NCBI GenBank assembly: GCA_916610825.1
Contig: OU744446.1
Span: 31,968,608 to 32,032,607 of the forward strand
Direction: 5' to 3'
Source: Haliclystus octoradiatus
Lineage: Eukaryota; Cnidaria; Staurozoa; Stauromedusae; Haliclystidae
Length of the DNA stretch: 64,000 nucleotides
Shown here: one piece after another, positions 23,801-37,100 of the stretch
Layout: the number at the start of each line of letters is the position of its first letter
Numbering within the stretch: the stretch's first letter is position 1
The notes under the pieces: model-generated
What the model saw: the letters and a program-made list of their open reading frames with translations, nothing else
What the model was told of the DNA's origin: nothing
The model's database searches: none
Made by a program: the position numbers and the translations under genes

Positions 23801-26800
23801 CATGTAAACTATCGGATGGGAAGATGTGATTATTTGGTGTTTTCGATTTCGTAGCTTTGAATATTCTGATTGGATTTATCTTGTTGATAGAATGGACAAC
23901 AAACAATTTATAAATCATCCAGCTGCGGTATATAGGCTATAAAAATGCGTTCATAGCCTTAATACTTTATGGTTATTATCTGAAATCTAAACAACCATTT
24001 TAAGTACAACACTTTAGCAAAATGTTTCCAATATATAGTACTTAAAAATCTGAAGTGTTAGAGAGACGATGAAGTATGAAAAATGTACAGCATTTTAACC
24101 ACATGACACACACGTCCTTGCATTAATATATCTTAATATTAATAGTGTCTAAATTAAGGTTGTTTGAGAAAATTCTATTCCTGCATAATTTTATCCCACA
24201 CCACATCGAGGTTAGTGCATTTCAAGTTGAGACTTAATAATTTGAGGGATATTTTGTAAACGAGACATCACTCATCGCAGATAAGTACACACTTGGGTTT
24301 GTGTGTTATGCTATGTTTTGTGTGTGTGTTATATCTACTATTAACTCACAGTATCGATTCATAATTTGTTTATAATAAACGATTATAGTGAATTCGAGCA
24401 AAGTTATTGTTCTTAGGGGCTTTCTTTAGCGAAACAAAAAGAGTGGACATGAATTTGAGATGACAGTTGTCTTATGTTGAATTATAAAGACTGAAAACAA
24501 TTTTGACGTTCAAGAATAAGTAAATCTTTAATATTTCAATTAAATTTAGACCGACGAAAGAAATTTCGGCCCTTTAAAAAGTTTCGCAAATATGGCCTTA
24601 AAAAAAAATTATTGCTCCGTTACTCGTTAGCAACTTCCTACATAAAAATGTATAGCAGTAAAACCGTCGGCAGGCACTATATCATTGTCCGGCCCCAGGG
24701 GAAATTTCCCCGTTTACTCCACCCTCTCATGCAGGTATATGCTTAAATGTACTGGTTTTTATAAAAAATTGTATTTTTGTACAATAAACTTATTCTATTT
24801 GAGGTTATTGTGGTCGGTGGTGGGATGGGCATTTTTCACAAGAGGTCAAAGCGTTGCTAACGTTTCAATTTTGAAGTGAATGAAACAGGGCGGATCTAAA
24901 ATGGCAAATAAATTGAAAATTTTCAATGCGATTAACAAAGTTTTTAAAAGTTAATTTGTTTACTGGTTATATATGTGTTTCTATTAATAAAACCAACAAA
25001 CCATAGAAGTAATATATTTATATACTTTTTCAATGATTGTCTGAAATATATTTCAACAAAATTTCGGTATGTTTTGATTGTTACAAAATATGATGAAGAA
25101 AACCTTGTTCAAAAATAAAATGCGAAAGTTTAGATTATATGATTAAATTCTTTTTAATAGAATTTTGGTTGAAAAAATATTCCTAATCGCTCAAAAAAAC
25201 AAAGTAATATTTTCATTCTACTAAAATCATCGTATTCATTACAAAAAACAATTATATGATTGAACATTTATTTTATTATAATAAAATTCCAAAGATAGTC
25301 AAATGAATGCTTTAAGTCTAGCTTAAATCAAGTAAATCCGATAAGTTTTAAACGGACTTCACAGATTTTCAAAAGTAAAAATATACAAACAGCATCAATG
25401 AATCTTAATAATTTCTCGAGATGTAAACATAAAAATTATTTGAAACCATCTTGAAATATCAAGATTTATTATATAGGTAATAAAATATATAAGCTTCTTA
25501 TAGAAAATAGATATTAATAATTGAATCTATTATTGAATAAATGCAAACATCTAAAAAAGTAAAATTGTCTCAATTTTTGTTGCTAAGTAACAAAACGGGT
25601 AAGTTCGTGCAGACAACCAAATACGGATTATAAACTTTGTGGACGATAGTAAATATCGTGTAGCCAATGTATTTAAACTTAGAGTTGAATTAAAAGCTTT
25701 AGCGATTAAATAAAATATATGAAGAAAAAGAAGACTGGAAACGATTAAGTTGACTTGGTGTGATTAGTTATGCTGTATTTGAGCAATAGCGAGGTAACTT
25801 TGTGACATTAATATTTGTCAATAAAGTAAGTTTAAACTCAAACAGTTACAACGCTCAGACATTTTAGAAAATATTCTCTCATGATCAAGGTAAGTAAAAT
25901 AATTATTAATTACGGTGATTTTGTAGTATTAGTCAATTTGATTGCCTTCAGTTCAACTATCCGATGGTATTTCAATTTGAAGATTGCAGTTCAACTAGTT
26001 CAAAGCCTACAGCTATATATACATAATTATTATATTGAAATTAGAGAATACTAACATTGTTTGTCGTTAGTTTCAAAATTGTTAAAGTATTGACAGACAC
26101 ATATATTTATAGCCAGATTATGTGTGATTCTATCAAAAGTATAGCGATTTACATAGTTTCACGCTCAACCTGCGGTCTTGAAGTAATTTCATGTGTAATA
26201 TCTATATGATATTATTTTTGAGAAAATTAATTTATTACTAACAAATATATTATATTAGATAAGTAAATTTAAAAATAGAAACGTTATCTGACAGAAAACT
26301 AATGAGCTATAGATATAGCCTATAGGTATTAACTTCCGTATTTGAATTTTAGTTTGAATACACTACGATTAAGAATAAACAGTTAGACAGCAGCATAGCA
26401 TAAGCAGATATTCGATATAAATTTCCCTAAATAATTCGAATATCAATTGGATTGATTTCACTAGAAGTAAAAATTGTTAAAAGATAGTAAATTTTTTGCA
26501 ATGGATATATACTGCCTGTATAATTATATGTACTATCTTTTGAAAACGATATGATGTAATTACGCGGAACTCAGAGTAACGGAGTAAACTTGTGATCTTT
26601 GATCTACTATTTATATTGCTCTGCTTTTAGCATTGAGCACTCAAAATGGGGTTTTGCCCATGCAATTACCTTTACTTAAAGTTAAATGAATGTCTAATTT
26701 GTGACTATTTTCAACTATATTACACGCTCTGCTGTATAACACTGAACACTATCACATTCATTAAAGACAAATAATAAATATATTTATATATTTATTCATT

Positions 26801-27067
26801 TGCTTACATATATATATAGCATAATTTTTTTAAATAATTTATTTGACTTTCAATATAAATTATTCTTTATATAGAATGAATAGCCAAAGACTACACATTC
26901 TTAATTGTAAATTACAACAATTTTGATAATTATAAATGTTTAGTCTTTGACTTCTTCTACAATACAGTATCAAGATAATATTTAGCTACGTCAAATGTTG
27001 AAATCGAGGAAACTTTTTGGCTATTAGATAATATCTAATAATAATATTCGTTATTTCTTCTATTTCA
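20880..27067. other. gene-poor AT-rich intergenic region
   Basis: About 6 kb with no recognised exon on either strand. Short open frames near 21690-21929 and 22707-22922 have no recognisable motif. A possible 5' UTR exon of the DAN-family gene may end at the good donor 'gatcaag|gtaagt' near 25888. Confidence 0.4.
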
Positions 27068-27110
27068 GGGTTTCAAATAAAAGTAATTGCAAAGTACTAG
27101 CATAAACAGA

Positions 27111-27614
27111 ATGAATTTGTATAAAGTTATAACTATTCTATTGACAATAACTGGGGTTATAAAAGCAAAGCGTAAAAGATCGGACAGATTACAGAATCTT
27201 GTAACGAGTGAACAATTTTTAACATCATTTACTGAAAATGAGGCTGGTGACACAAAGCAATGGTGTCGAGCTAAACTTATTAAACAGGAAATACGTCATC
27301 AAGGATGTCATTCAAAAGTTATATTAAATAAAGTATGTTATGGTATGTGCAAATCAGCTTTTGTTCCTAATTCAAATGATGATGAAGATAAAATGAAAAG
27401 TCAAAATGATGCAATTTGTATGAGATGTCAACCACTCGTGTCCATGTGGACAACTGTAACATTATCGTGTCCAAGTCTTGGAAATAATAAAAAAGTTTTA
27501 AAAGATGTACAACGTGTTAAAAGATGTATATGTTGGGCTAATGATATGCCAATACCCGTTACAAGATTCCGTGCTTCAAGAACTTTGTACAATTTATTAA
27601 ATCTTTTCCCATGA
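27111..27614 (+). CDS. secreted DAN/gremlin-family BMP antagonist
   Basis: One coding exon of 167 residues. A hydrophobic signal peptide (about residues 1-19, MNLYKVITILLTITGVIKA) is followed at once by the basic run KRKR. The DAN cystine-knot domain then runs from about Cys52 to the last Cys pair near residue 145. Gremlin-like words are WCRAKLIKQ, 'GCHSKVILNKVCYGMC' and VKRCIC. The segment 'CQPLVSMWTTVTLSCP' also recalls NBL1/DAN. Nine cysteines fit the family's eight- to nine-membered pattern. Such proteins bind BMP dimers outside the cell and block receptor access. An in-frame ATG at 27087 would add eight residues ahead of the signal peptide, so 27111 is preferred. An acceptor (tatttcag) at 27059-27068 suggests an upstream untranslated exon. 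The exact subfamily is not assigned. Confidence 0.85.
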   Translation: MNLYKVITILLTITGVIKAKRKRSDRLQNLVTSEQFLTSFTENEAGDTKQWCRAKLIKQEIRHQGCHSKVILNKVCYGMCKSAFVPNSNDDEDKMKSQNDAICMRCQPLVSMWTTVTLSCPSLGNNKKVLKDVQRVKRCICWANDMPIPVTRFRASRTLYNLLNLFP

Positions 27615-27859
27615 TAGTGGATCAAACGGACCAAACGGTTATAAATAACTTGCTTGCGGAATGGAGAATCTACATGATAAATTGTATTAACAGAATATAC
27701 AAGACTACAGCTAGAAGAATAATGTCCATATAGTTACAGAAATATGAATTGGACTGACGATTTCTACACTTACGATTTACGAAACATTCCTAGATACACC
27801 GTGAAAACATGGTGAAAACATGCACATTTAAGCTGCTAAAGATCTTAAGTAGATATAAA

Positions 27860-27865
27860 AATAAA
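27860..27865 (+). terminator. polyadenylation signal candidate for the DAN-family gene
   Basis: An AATAAA hexamer about 245 bp after the stop codon, in a short AT-rich 3' region. Confidence 0.4.
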
Positions 27866-28183
27866 TAGATTTATACCGTTCGGTATTATAGCTATAACTG
27901 TTAAACTACTACATAGGCCTACATAGTTCCACGTAAAAGACTTTCAATAGAACATTTCGCATAGCACAGACGGTACACGATAGGTAATTATGAAGAGATA
28001 TGGCTTAAATGAAAACAAAATTATACTTTTTATGCTTTTTAATTCCTGTTTTATATAGCATAATTATTATATAGAGTACAAAATTTGATTAGCAGATATG
28101 AACTAGTATAAACAAGAAATTGATTGAATCGCCGCAATAAATAAATTATATTTATGACGATCACGTGACTAGTTGTTGATTAA

Positions 28184-31100
28184 TTATCTCATTGTTGGCA
28201 TAGTAACATGGGCTTTCTTGTCTGTTGCATCTTCAGAACGCCATAAACTTGTAACAGTTTTGAGTTGAGTGAAGAAATTAACTCCCTAATTGGGAATAAT
28301 CAATACAGCAAATGTTTAAAGCGTTTACTTTCACAAGCTGTCAAATAAAATCCATTATTGGAGCAATTATAAAGTTTCCAAAGCATTTACATCCCGATTT
28401 ACAAAAAATAGATATTATTTTAGTAGAATCAACCTTTATGATTTGATCATGAATAGTATATATTGCTCGCAGACTCTCTGTAAATTGGAAACTTGCTGGG
28501 ACCATAGACTATGGGGGAACATAACAGTAGAATTGTCTTACTATTCTACTAAATTTCCATTTCGCAGATAGTCTGTTGCGAGCAGGTCAAGTATATTCGA
28601 TTCGTGGATATATATTATAGCCTTAGGATACGGAATTACTGATGATAGAGTATTGTATGTTTAGTTGTACAATTGTACTATAGAATTATGTTAAGCTCTC
28701 ATCAAAAGAATACACCGTACGGTGAAGGAAATTCAACATATCAAAAGGTAGTGTGGTACAACATACCAAACGTACGTCTATATAAGCTTAGTTGACTTTC
28801 CAATCGTGGCGAATGATAGGAGAGAGGAAAACTCTAACAAACATTGGAAATAGGATATCTGATGGTGTACATATTGTAACTAGCAGCACGTTTATCTTTG
28901 CAATCTTTGGCCTCAGGCAAAAGATTGTTGTTTAGGAACCACGAGAGATAATCGATCCACCATTAGCCTTTAGGTCAAATTTACCAATTTAAGAAATTTA
29001 AAGGTTTTCAGATCAAACGATTTATGAATAATGTCTGCATTATAAATACCTCCTCCTGTAGTAAAACATTAAAAAATTATACCATGGGATATTGTAAGTG
29101 TTTAAATATGATCTAATAAAAAACAATTTCAGTCCTCCATTTGAGAATGAAGACCAATGAGGCATCTTTTCGTAGTGTGTGGCCTTATTGTTATTAATAG
29201 GCAGAAGTTGATCGATCTAAACTGCAGTAGAGCGCAGCATAAATGATGTCTATGCGCGATATTAGAAAAATAACTTACGGCTTTGCCATAGAAATTCATA
29301 TCGCCAAGAAATGAACCACGTGACCCAGTGAATGAAAACATTGGAAGTGGAACAGGGATAGGTACATTGATACCAATCTGAAACAAAAAAAAAGAAAAGG
29401 CGTGATTTTCATTCGGCATACCAAGAAGGGGGACACTCGGAAAGGGGACAATGATTAGGAATGGATGGGACAAGCTGCATGCATGAGCACAATTAAGGTT
29501 CGGTCAATAATCAATAACACGTGAGAAACTGCAGATATATATAAAGTAGTTTATGTAAATTTTCAGCTTTGAACTTAAAAAAGAAAAGAAAAAGGAAATC
29601 AACTAATAGGAGCCCGAATAGGAGGAACTTTCTGAAATGTTTTAAAGGGAATGAGCCGTAAGATCATAATGCAAAACAATATTCACGTAGCCCTCCCTCT
29701 CATAGCGCTCCTCCGTCAGCTCTCAGTACATTAAATGAACTATGTATTAGGATTTCAAGTAAGTTCTTAATGGTTGCATTACTTCAAATTTCAGGATCCT
29801 CAGTGTTGTGATGTCATTATTGTAAAAACCTTTATATACTATTATTATATTATATAATTGATAACGTATGTACTATATACGTTCGATAATCAGAATGCGA
29901 TTGTCTTCTCTTTTATTTGGGCAACGTCCATATTGATTTAGTTCGAGGTAGTTCCTTCTCAAATACGGGAATCCCAACCATTTGTTAGAAAAGAAGGTCT
30001 GGCACCGCTATCTTCAATTAACTGATCATTGAGTTTTGTTCAATTATCTTACTAATTAATTATTTTTCAGGCCATATATATTATATATAATAATAATAAA
30101 AGTGGGATTGTTCCACGCCAGTTCTTGGTATAGTTCTTGGCGTAATTCTAGCACTGGCAACCGAAGGAGATGAAACGACGGGGCTATGGGAAAGTAGCAA
30201 ATATGTAAGGCGTAAGAGAAACGGCATATTCCTATAATGCGATTGTCTATACTACTACTACTACTAAAAATTTGGGCGGGCACCTCAATTGAGTTAGAGT
30301 GAATAGGATTGTGTTTGCGAAGAGTTGGAGAGCATTTGTAATGAATATTGTCCAAAATTAGCCCACTCCGGTCAACAATCTACTGTTCTCGACCTTTTCT
30401 GAAGTTGATGATGAACTGAAAGAAGTAATTTGGCCATCCTCATTTATTTGCCAACACACGCTTTTTCAGTTGGCACCAGTTGGCATGTGTTGCTCAAAGA
30501 AGGAAAGAATTCGATTGGAGTTTAACATTTCGTACCAAACATATGCATTTAAACAGCACGTTGGAGAAACAGCTGTCAAGTCAAGGTATAGTATTTCAGA
30601 ATAAGTGAAAAAGATGTATACATACTTATTGTCAACAAACAAGAATAGCTCACCTGTCCAACATCAACATTTTGTTGGTATTTTCTTGCAACAGCACCAG
30701 ATGATGTGAATATGGCAGTACCATTACCATAAGGATTGTTATTAATAATATCAATGGCCTGTAATCAAAAAAAAATTCAGTAGATGAAGCATTGTACCTT
30801 CACAAAGCTTTCGTAGTCCTTTTTAGTGTTGTTTGATACATTGGAAATTCGATATATCGAATCCAGTACAATGTCTCACAAATGAATAGTAAAGTGACTG
30901 AGACGACATTGTCTTACCTAACGCACCCCCCGTACCACTCCTCTATTTCAGAGAAGTGGCTCTTTTCGCTCAGAGCAATGATGTTAAATGCTTCTTATTG
31001 ATCTCAGCCGCGACATTGCAGATCAATTTCAACAGATTTCTTGGCAATTAGGCCTCGATTGTCAATGCGCAGCTACTCACAATGCAATTCCCTCTCGACT

Positions 31101-34100
31101 ATTCCATCCGCTATCCTTAGGTACTCATTTGATGATTTTTGGATAAGCCGAGGCTGAGTTGACCTTCAGGGGATTTGAACCACAGTCAATCACGTATGAT
31201 CAGAACTGAAGTCCATTTGCTCTGCCATCTGAGCTAATTCCCCTTAGATGATTAAGAAGGGTGAATGTTGAGTATAAACCCTGCAATATATTGACTTTTT
31301 CTTACATCGTCAAGATTTTCAGCATCCATGAGACATAAAACAGGTCCAAAGATTTCTTCTTTGTAACATCTCATATTCGGCTGAAAAAAAAGTAACATCG
31401 TATTAATATTTTAACATTTATAATAATATTTTTATAATAGTACTTATGTTGTCTGTACTGTTTTCATAGTGCTCAATGACATACGTAAATGCAGAGCTAT
31501 ATATAATTAAATTAATTGGAATAGATTAGATTGCCTGATGATCGCTTAGGCGTGAAACATGAAGTAACAAAAATAAGTGTTTGATGTTTTGTGATTTTCC
31601 AATTAATTTAATTATAATAATATTTTTATTTATTTTTATAGCGCTATTTCCAAAAGAAGCTTTGCTCAATAGCGCTTTACAACAACATAATAGCGTGCTC
31701 TAATTAAAATCCACAGTATATTCATATGTACATATGTATGTATATATACACATGTTTAAAACCTTACGTCAATTACTGAATGAGCTACATTTATTAATAA
31801 AAGGCTTGTTTGAAGAGAAAAGTTTCGATATTTTCTTTAGAAATAATAATGCTTGGTGAAGATCTTGTTTTAGCTGGTAATGAATTCCATAAGTAAGGGG
31901 CTGCATATGATCTATAGCCATGGTTATGTAAATTGCATATCAGTTGTATCAATTGAATAGTGCCATTTGATCTAAGGCTTCGGCGTGGCTTGTAAGTTTG
32001 GATCATGTCAGTGATATATATTTGGCGCAAGAATGTTCAGTACTTTGTAAGTCAAAAGTAATATCTTGTATTTTATTCTTTTTTTAACTGGTAACCAGTA
32101 AAGTGTATACGGTATAGGTGTGACATGTTCTTATTATGCTTTCATTGACAAAATTTTGGCAGCGTAGTTTTGCATTTTCCGCAAGCGCTCAATAAGGTAA
32201 CTTGGTGCACTGTAATAAATTGAGTTGCGCATATCCAGCCTGGATGTCACAAAGACGTGTATGAGTGTTTCTGATGTTTTTTGGTAAGTTACTTTATGTA
32301 AAATGCTGATCTGCAGGTGTTGGTTATCTGCTGCTCAATAGACATCGTTGACTCTTATCATTACGCCGATGTTTTTCGCGCATGGTTTTCTATGTATGAC
32401 TTCCTCGTACAGCGTGATATTATCAAACAAAGGACGAGGTAGATGACGGGGGTGTAACATAAGGGGTTCGTTCCGTTTTGTTGCCATTTAGTTTCAGGTT
32501 ATTGTATGTCATCCATGCATCGACGTCATGTAGGCAAGCTTCAATGCATACCTTTGCTGTAGTTGTGTTGTACTGATCAGATGGTTTAAAAGTGAGGTAT
32601 ATTTGCGTGTCATCCGCATAGGAGTGTAATATTGATTATTGTGACGCTCTATCAGCTCTCCTAGTGGCGATGTATACATAGAAAAGAGCAGATGTCCCAA
32701 TACACTACCCTGAGGAACTCCACAGGTAAGACGTCTTTTTGTTGATGAAACATCAAGGACGTGTACCACCTGAGATCGATTGCTGAGGTACGAATTAAAC
32801 CAATCATATGCCTTTCTTTGAATTCCAAATCTTGACTTGAGGCGAGATAAAAAAGGATTGTTTCAAAGTTTGAACATGTTACTCCAGTATTAATAGAGCT
32901 GCACTACTGGCTACCAGTTCAATATCGGATTGTTTTAAAAATTTGTTTAGTTAGTTTTTAAATCCTTAAATGGAATGGCACTGAAATATTTATCAAGGAA
33001 TCTACGTTCCACTAAAGACGAATTGCTTTTCCAACAAATTGGGCGCACAAAAATTTATGGAGACCGGACCTTTTCAGTATGCACTCTCATAATATGGAAT
33101 AAACTACCATTGGAACTGAGAAAATCTGGTAGTTTATTGATATTTAAAAAGAATTTGAAGACTCACCTATTTAATGAATTTTTAACTTTTTTTTAGATAA
33201 TTATAAAATAGTTTTGTATTTTAATAGTCTGATTTTTTAACCCTGTTTATTTTTTTAACTTGGTTTTTAAATTTGTCATTTTAAGTCTTAATTTTCATAA
33301 ATTGTTAAAGCGCCTTGAGCTAATGGATACGTGCGCTATATAAGAAATATATTATATTATATTATTTTGTATGGTTTACCGTGTCGAAGGCCGCAGACAA
33401 ATCAAGTTAGAGAACGATGACATAATTCCTTTTATCCAGGAAATGATCAAGATAAAGTCTTAAAAGCAGCCAAGCACACACCATGTATGTCCCTATAAAT
33501 CGAGGACACTATCGCTGGGGAATATACAACTTGAAAAGCACAAAATAAGTTTTGTGGGATACTTGTTACGCATTGATTTTCAATGTCAAATGTATCAAAT
33601 TTTGTGAGTTGTAAACACTTGATGTATGTACAAGATGTGTGTCTAAAGAAATCAGCTATTGAATCTAAACAATTTGGCTTTTATAGACATTTACATGAGA
33701 ATTCAAATTTCAAAATAGTCTGAAATCTATGATATCTACATTATTTGTAATGGATTTCATGTAATACAGTAACAAGAATAAACAACGGTAAAATGGAAAA
33801 ATGGTCTGAAATAAGCTAAAAGTCTAAAATTCTCATGTTTGAGGCATGTGGTTTGTAGTGACACAGATCTTGTTTCGTGGAGAAAATCAAACCTTGGATC
33901 AAAATTGTGAAAAGTCACATAGTAATTAGATACCATACCTTGACACCACTGATAATTGTTGGTCCAACGAAATTTCCTTTTTCATAACCAGCAACAGTAA
34001 CATCACGGCCATCAAGATCAATCTAAATCAATATATGTATAGCAACCAGTTTACAATTAGAGGATAATGGCCATTAATGTGAGGTGACCTTTCTATAGAG

Positions 34101-37100
34101 GTTAGATTCAATATAAATTAACATTTATAACATTATGAAGTGACCATCACGGACAGGTGGCTGCTCCATAGGGTGACCTTTATCCACAGGTAAGTTTCAG
34201 AATGTTCCTCTTACCAGTTCAATACGGCAGAACTATCAAATGATACAAGTACAGTATGTCACAGATTAACAATGCGTAAATGGACTCCATTATAGTATCA
34301 ATGTTCATATAGCTATATCATAATCCAGAAAATTGGATTAGCTTGAATAGTAATGTTGGTATTCATATCAAATAGAATTAGACCTTCTGGGTTTGCTTGC
34401 TTACCGTAGCACCTTCCTTGACACCACTGTTAACAAGATCAAGAACTCGTTCTTTGGCTTGGGGTGAGATAAGGGGGCCAAGATCAGCTCCAGGTTGATC
34501 TCCTGCAAAAATAAATTGCTTGCACATTAAGGAAAGGGCAAAATTAAAATAAACAAAAGAAAGGATGAATTAAATAGAAACAAGGCTAACATGCAAAAAA
34601 GTACCGGTAGGCCTATTTATTAATATTTAATATTGATGTGGGTAGTTTATAATCTAGGATACAACATCAAATTCCATTGTGTGTAAGAGGTGTATCATTG
34701 AATAATTTGAAAACTATTGAAACTACCAACAGTCATACATGCTAAACAGTGCTAAACAACCATTTCTATATATCAGCCACCCTGTCTATAGTGGCCATTT
34801 CAGTAATATACACTATCAACAGTCATACATGCTAAACAGTGCTAAACAACCATTTCTATATATCAGCCACCCTGTCTATAGTGGCCATTTCAGTAATATA
34901 CACTATCAACAGTCATACATGCTAAACAGTGCTAAACAACCATTTCTATATATCAGCCACCCTGTCTATAGTGGCCATTTCAGTAATATACACTATCAAC
35001 AGTCATACATGCTAAACAGTGCTAAACAACCATTTCTATATATCAGCCACCCTGTCTATAGTGGCCATTTCAGTAATATACACTATCAACAGTCATACAT
35101 GCTAAACAGTGCTAAACAACCATTTCTATATATCAGCCACCCTGTCTATAGTGGCCATTTCAGTAATATACACTATCAACAGTCATACATGCTAAACAGT
35201 GCTAAACAACCATTTCTATATATCAGCCACCCTGTCTATAGTGGCCATTTCAGTAATATACACTATCAACAGTCATACATGCTAAACAGTGCTAAACAAC
35301 CATTTCTATATATCAGCCACCCTGTCTATAGTGGCCATTTCAGTAATATACACTATCAACAGTCATACATGCTAAACAGTGCTAAACAACCATTTCTATA
35401 TATCAGCCACCCTGTCTATAGTGGCCATTTCAGTAATATACACTATCAACAGTCATACATGCTAAACAGTGCTAAACAGCCATTTCTATATATCAGCCAC
35501 CCTGTCTATAGTGGCCATTTCAGTAATATACACTATCAACAGTCATACATGCTAAACAGTGCTAAACAACCATTTCTATATATCAGCCACCCTGTCTATA
35601 GTGGCCATTTCAGTAATATACAAAAAGTACAAATTTTATTGAATTAAAATACTTTTTATAATTCCGACTGTCACTCCGGGTTTGGAAAACAGTGAATGAT
35701 CGAAAATAGGGGATATTCAACATCAAATATATATCTCCGCTTATTATTAAATTTTATTGAATTATAGTGCTTTTTATAATTCTAATTTCACCTTTTTCTT
35801 ATAGTCAGCCTTCTCGTCATTCCGGGTTTGGAAAACAGTGAATGATTGAAAATAGGGTATATTCAACTTTAAATATCTCCGCTTACACACCTCCAAATTA
35901 AAAATCCTTTTCACCATTTTTCATCATTTGGCTTCAGTTACTCGAATCTGTGTTAACTTGTTTTTGTGTGTCATGAGTACTTTAACCCTGTAGATAACGG
36001 TTTGTCTGTAATGGTCAAGTTAGCTAGATCTTATACGTGGTGGTTATATAATGTTATACAATGTAAATTTATATGTTTTCTCAACTAACTCACCGGCATT
36101 AACTTTGAGCTTCTTTGCTCTTTCTACAAGTTCTGGGATCCATTCTCTTGCTTCACCAACAAGGATAGCAGTAGTCAAAGCCATGCACCGTTGGCCGGCA
36201 GCACCAAAACCAGCACCAACAAGCTAAAGCAAAATCAAATATCATAATTACAACTGTTATATCTTGGACAATCATTTGTATGATGTTGAATCATTGTGCG
36301 TAGGTGGGAGCAGGGCAGGGTCTAAAATGGTGTGATTCCTAGATTCCAGAAGAATGAGGGGGCAAATCCAGAAGACCATTGACATTAGTCTGATTAATCT
36401 ATAGGCAAAGTATCTGTTCAGATAACCCAGATGAACAAAAAGGTGAATATTTTCAGGATTCTGGAAAGCTGAACCTTTTGTCAGACACTTGGCGGGGGGA
36501 AAAAATAACAGACCACCAACGAAAGACAGTAATAGTCAAGTTTATTTAAAGATAAAGGAAAATGGTTTTACAAGTTAGCCAGAATATTGCCAACTATAAC
36601 ATGCAGGAGAGTAACGTTCCATCAAAATTAAAAGTTGAAATCATATCAAAACCATTATCTAGATCAGCGTTTTCTTTGTCATGCAGCTGATAGAAATGGA
36701 GGAAATCTTCTGATTGGAGTAACTCATTCATTTCTGTATTAAGTTTAATTAACAGGATAATATTTTCAGCCAAATCTCTGACCCTACAACAATTTTTGTT
36801 ATTTACCAGTAGATAATACCATTTTGATTTTTTTATCATATGATCCATTGATGCTAGGTTGACTACATGTTCAGCCAAATCTCTGACCTTACAACAATTT
36901 TTGTTATTTACCATTAGATAATACCATTTTGATTTTTTATCATACAGTCAAACCTGTTATACAGGTCACCTCTATACAGCGGCCACCTGTCTATAGTGGT
37001 CACTCTTTCAATGTCTAAAATAGTATTTTTTATTGAATCAAACCTGTATATAAAGGCCACCTGTCTATAGTGGTCAATTTATCTACCTCTCTTGGCTGGC

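Noticed and set aside
34739-35647. 302-codon plus-strand open frame of ten 30-residue repeats
   Set aside because: It is the 90-bp minisatellite read in its stop-free frame, antisense inside an ALDH6A1 intron. The repeat contains MITE sequence, and the units are identical at third positions as much as elsewhere.
36594-36914. 106-codon minus-strand frame with an internal 35-residue duplication
   Set aside because: The internal repeat comes from the 105-bp DNA duplication. No family was recognised and no splice signals suggest an exon, so it is noted only as unexplained.
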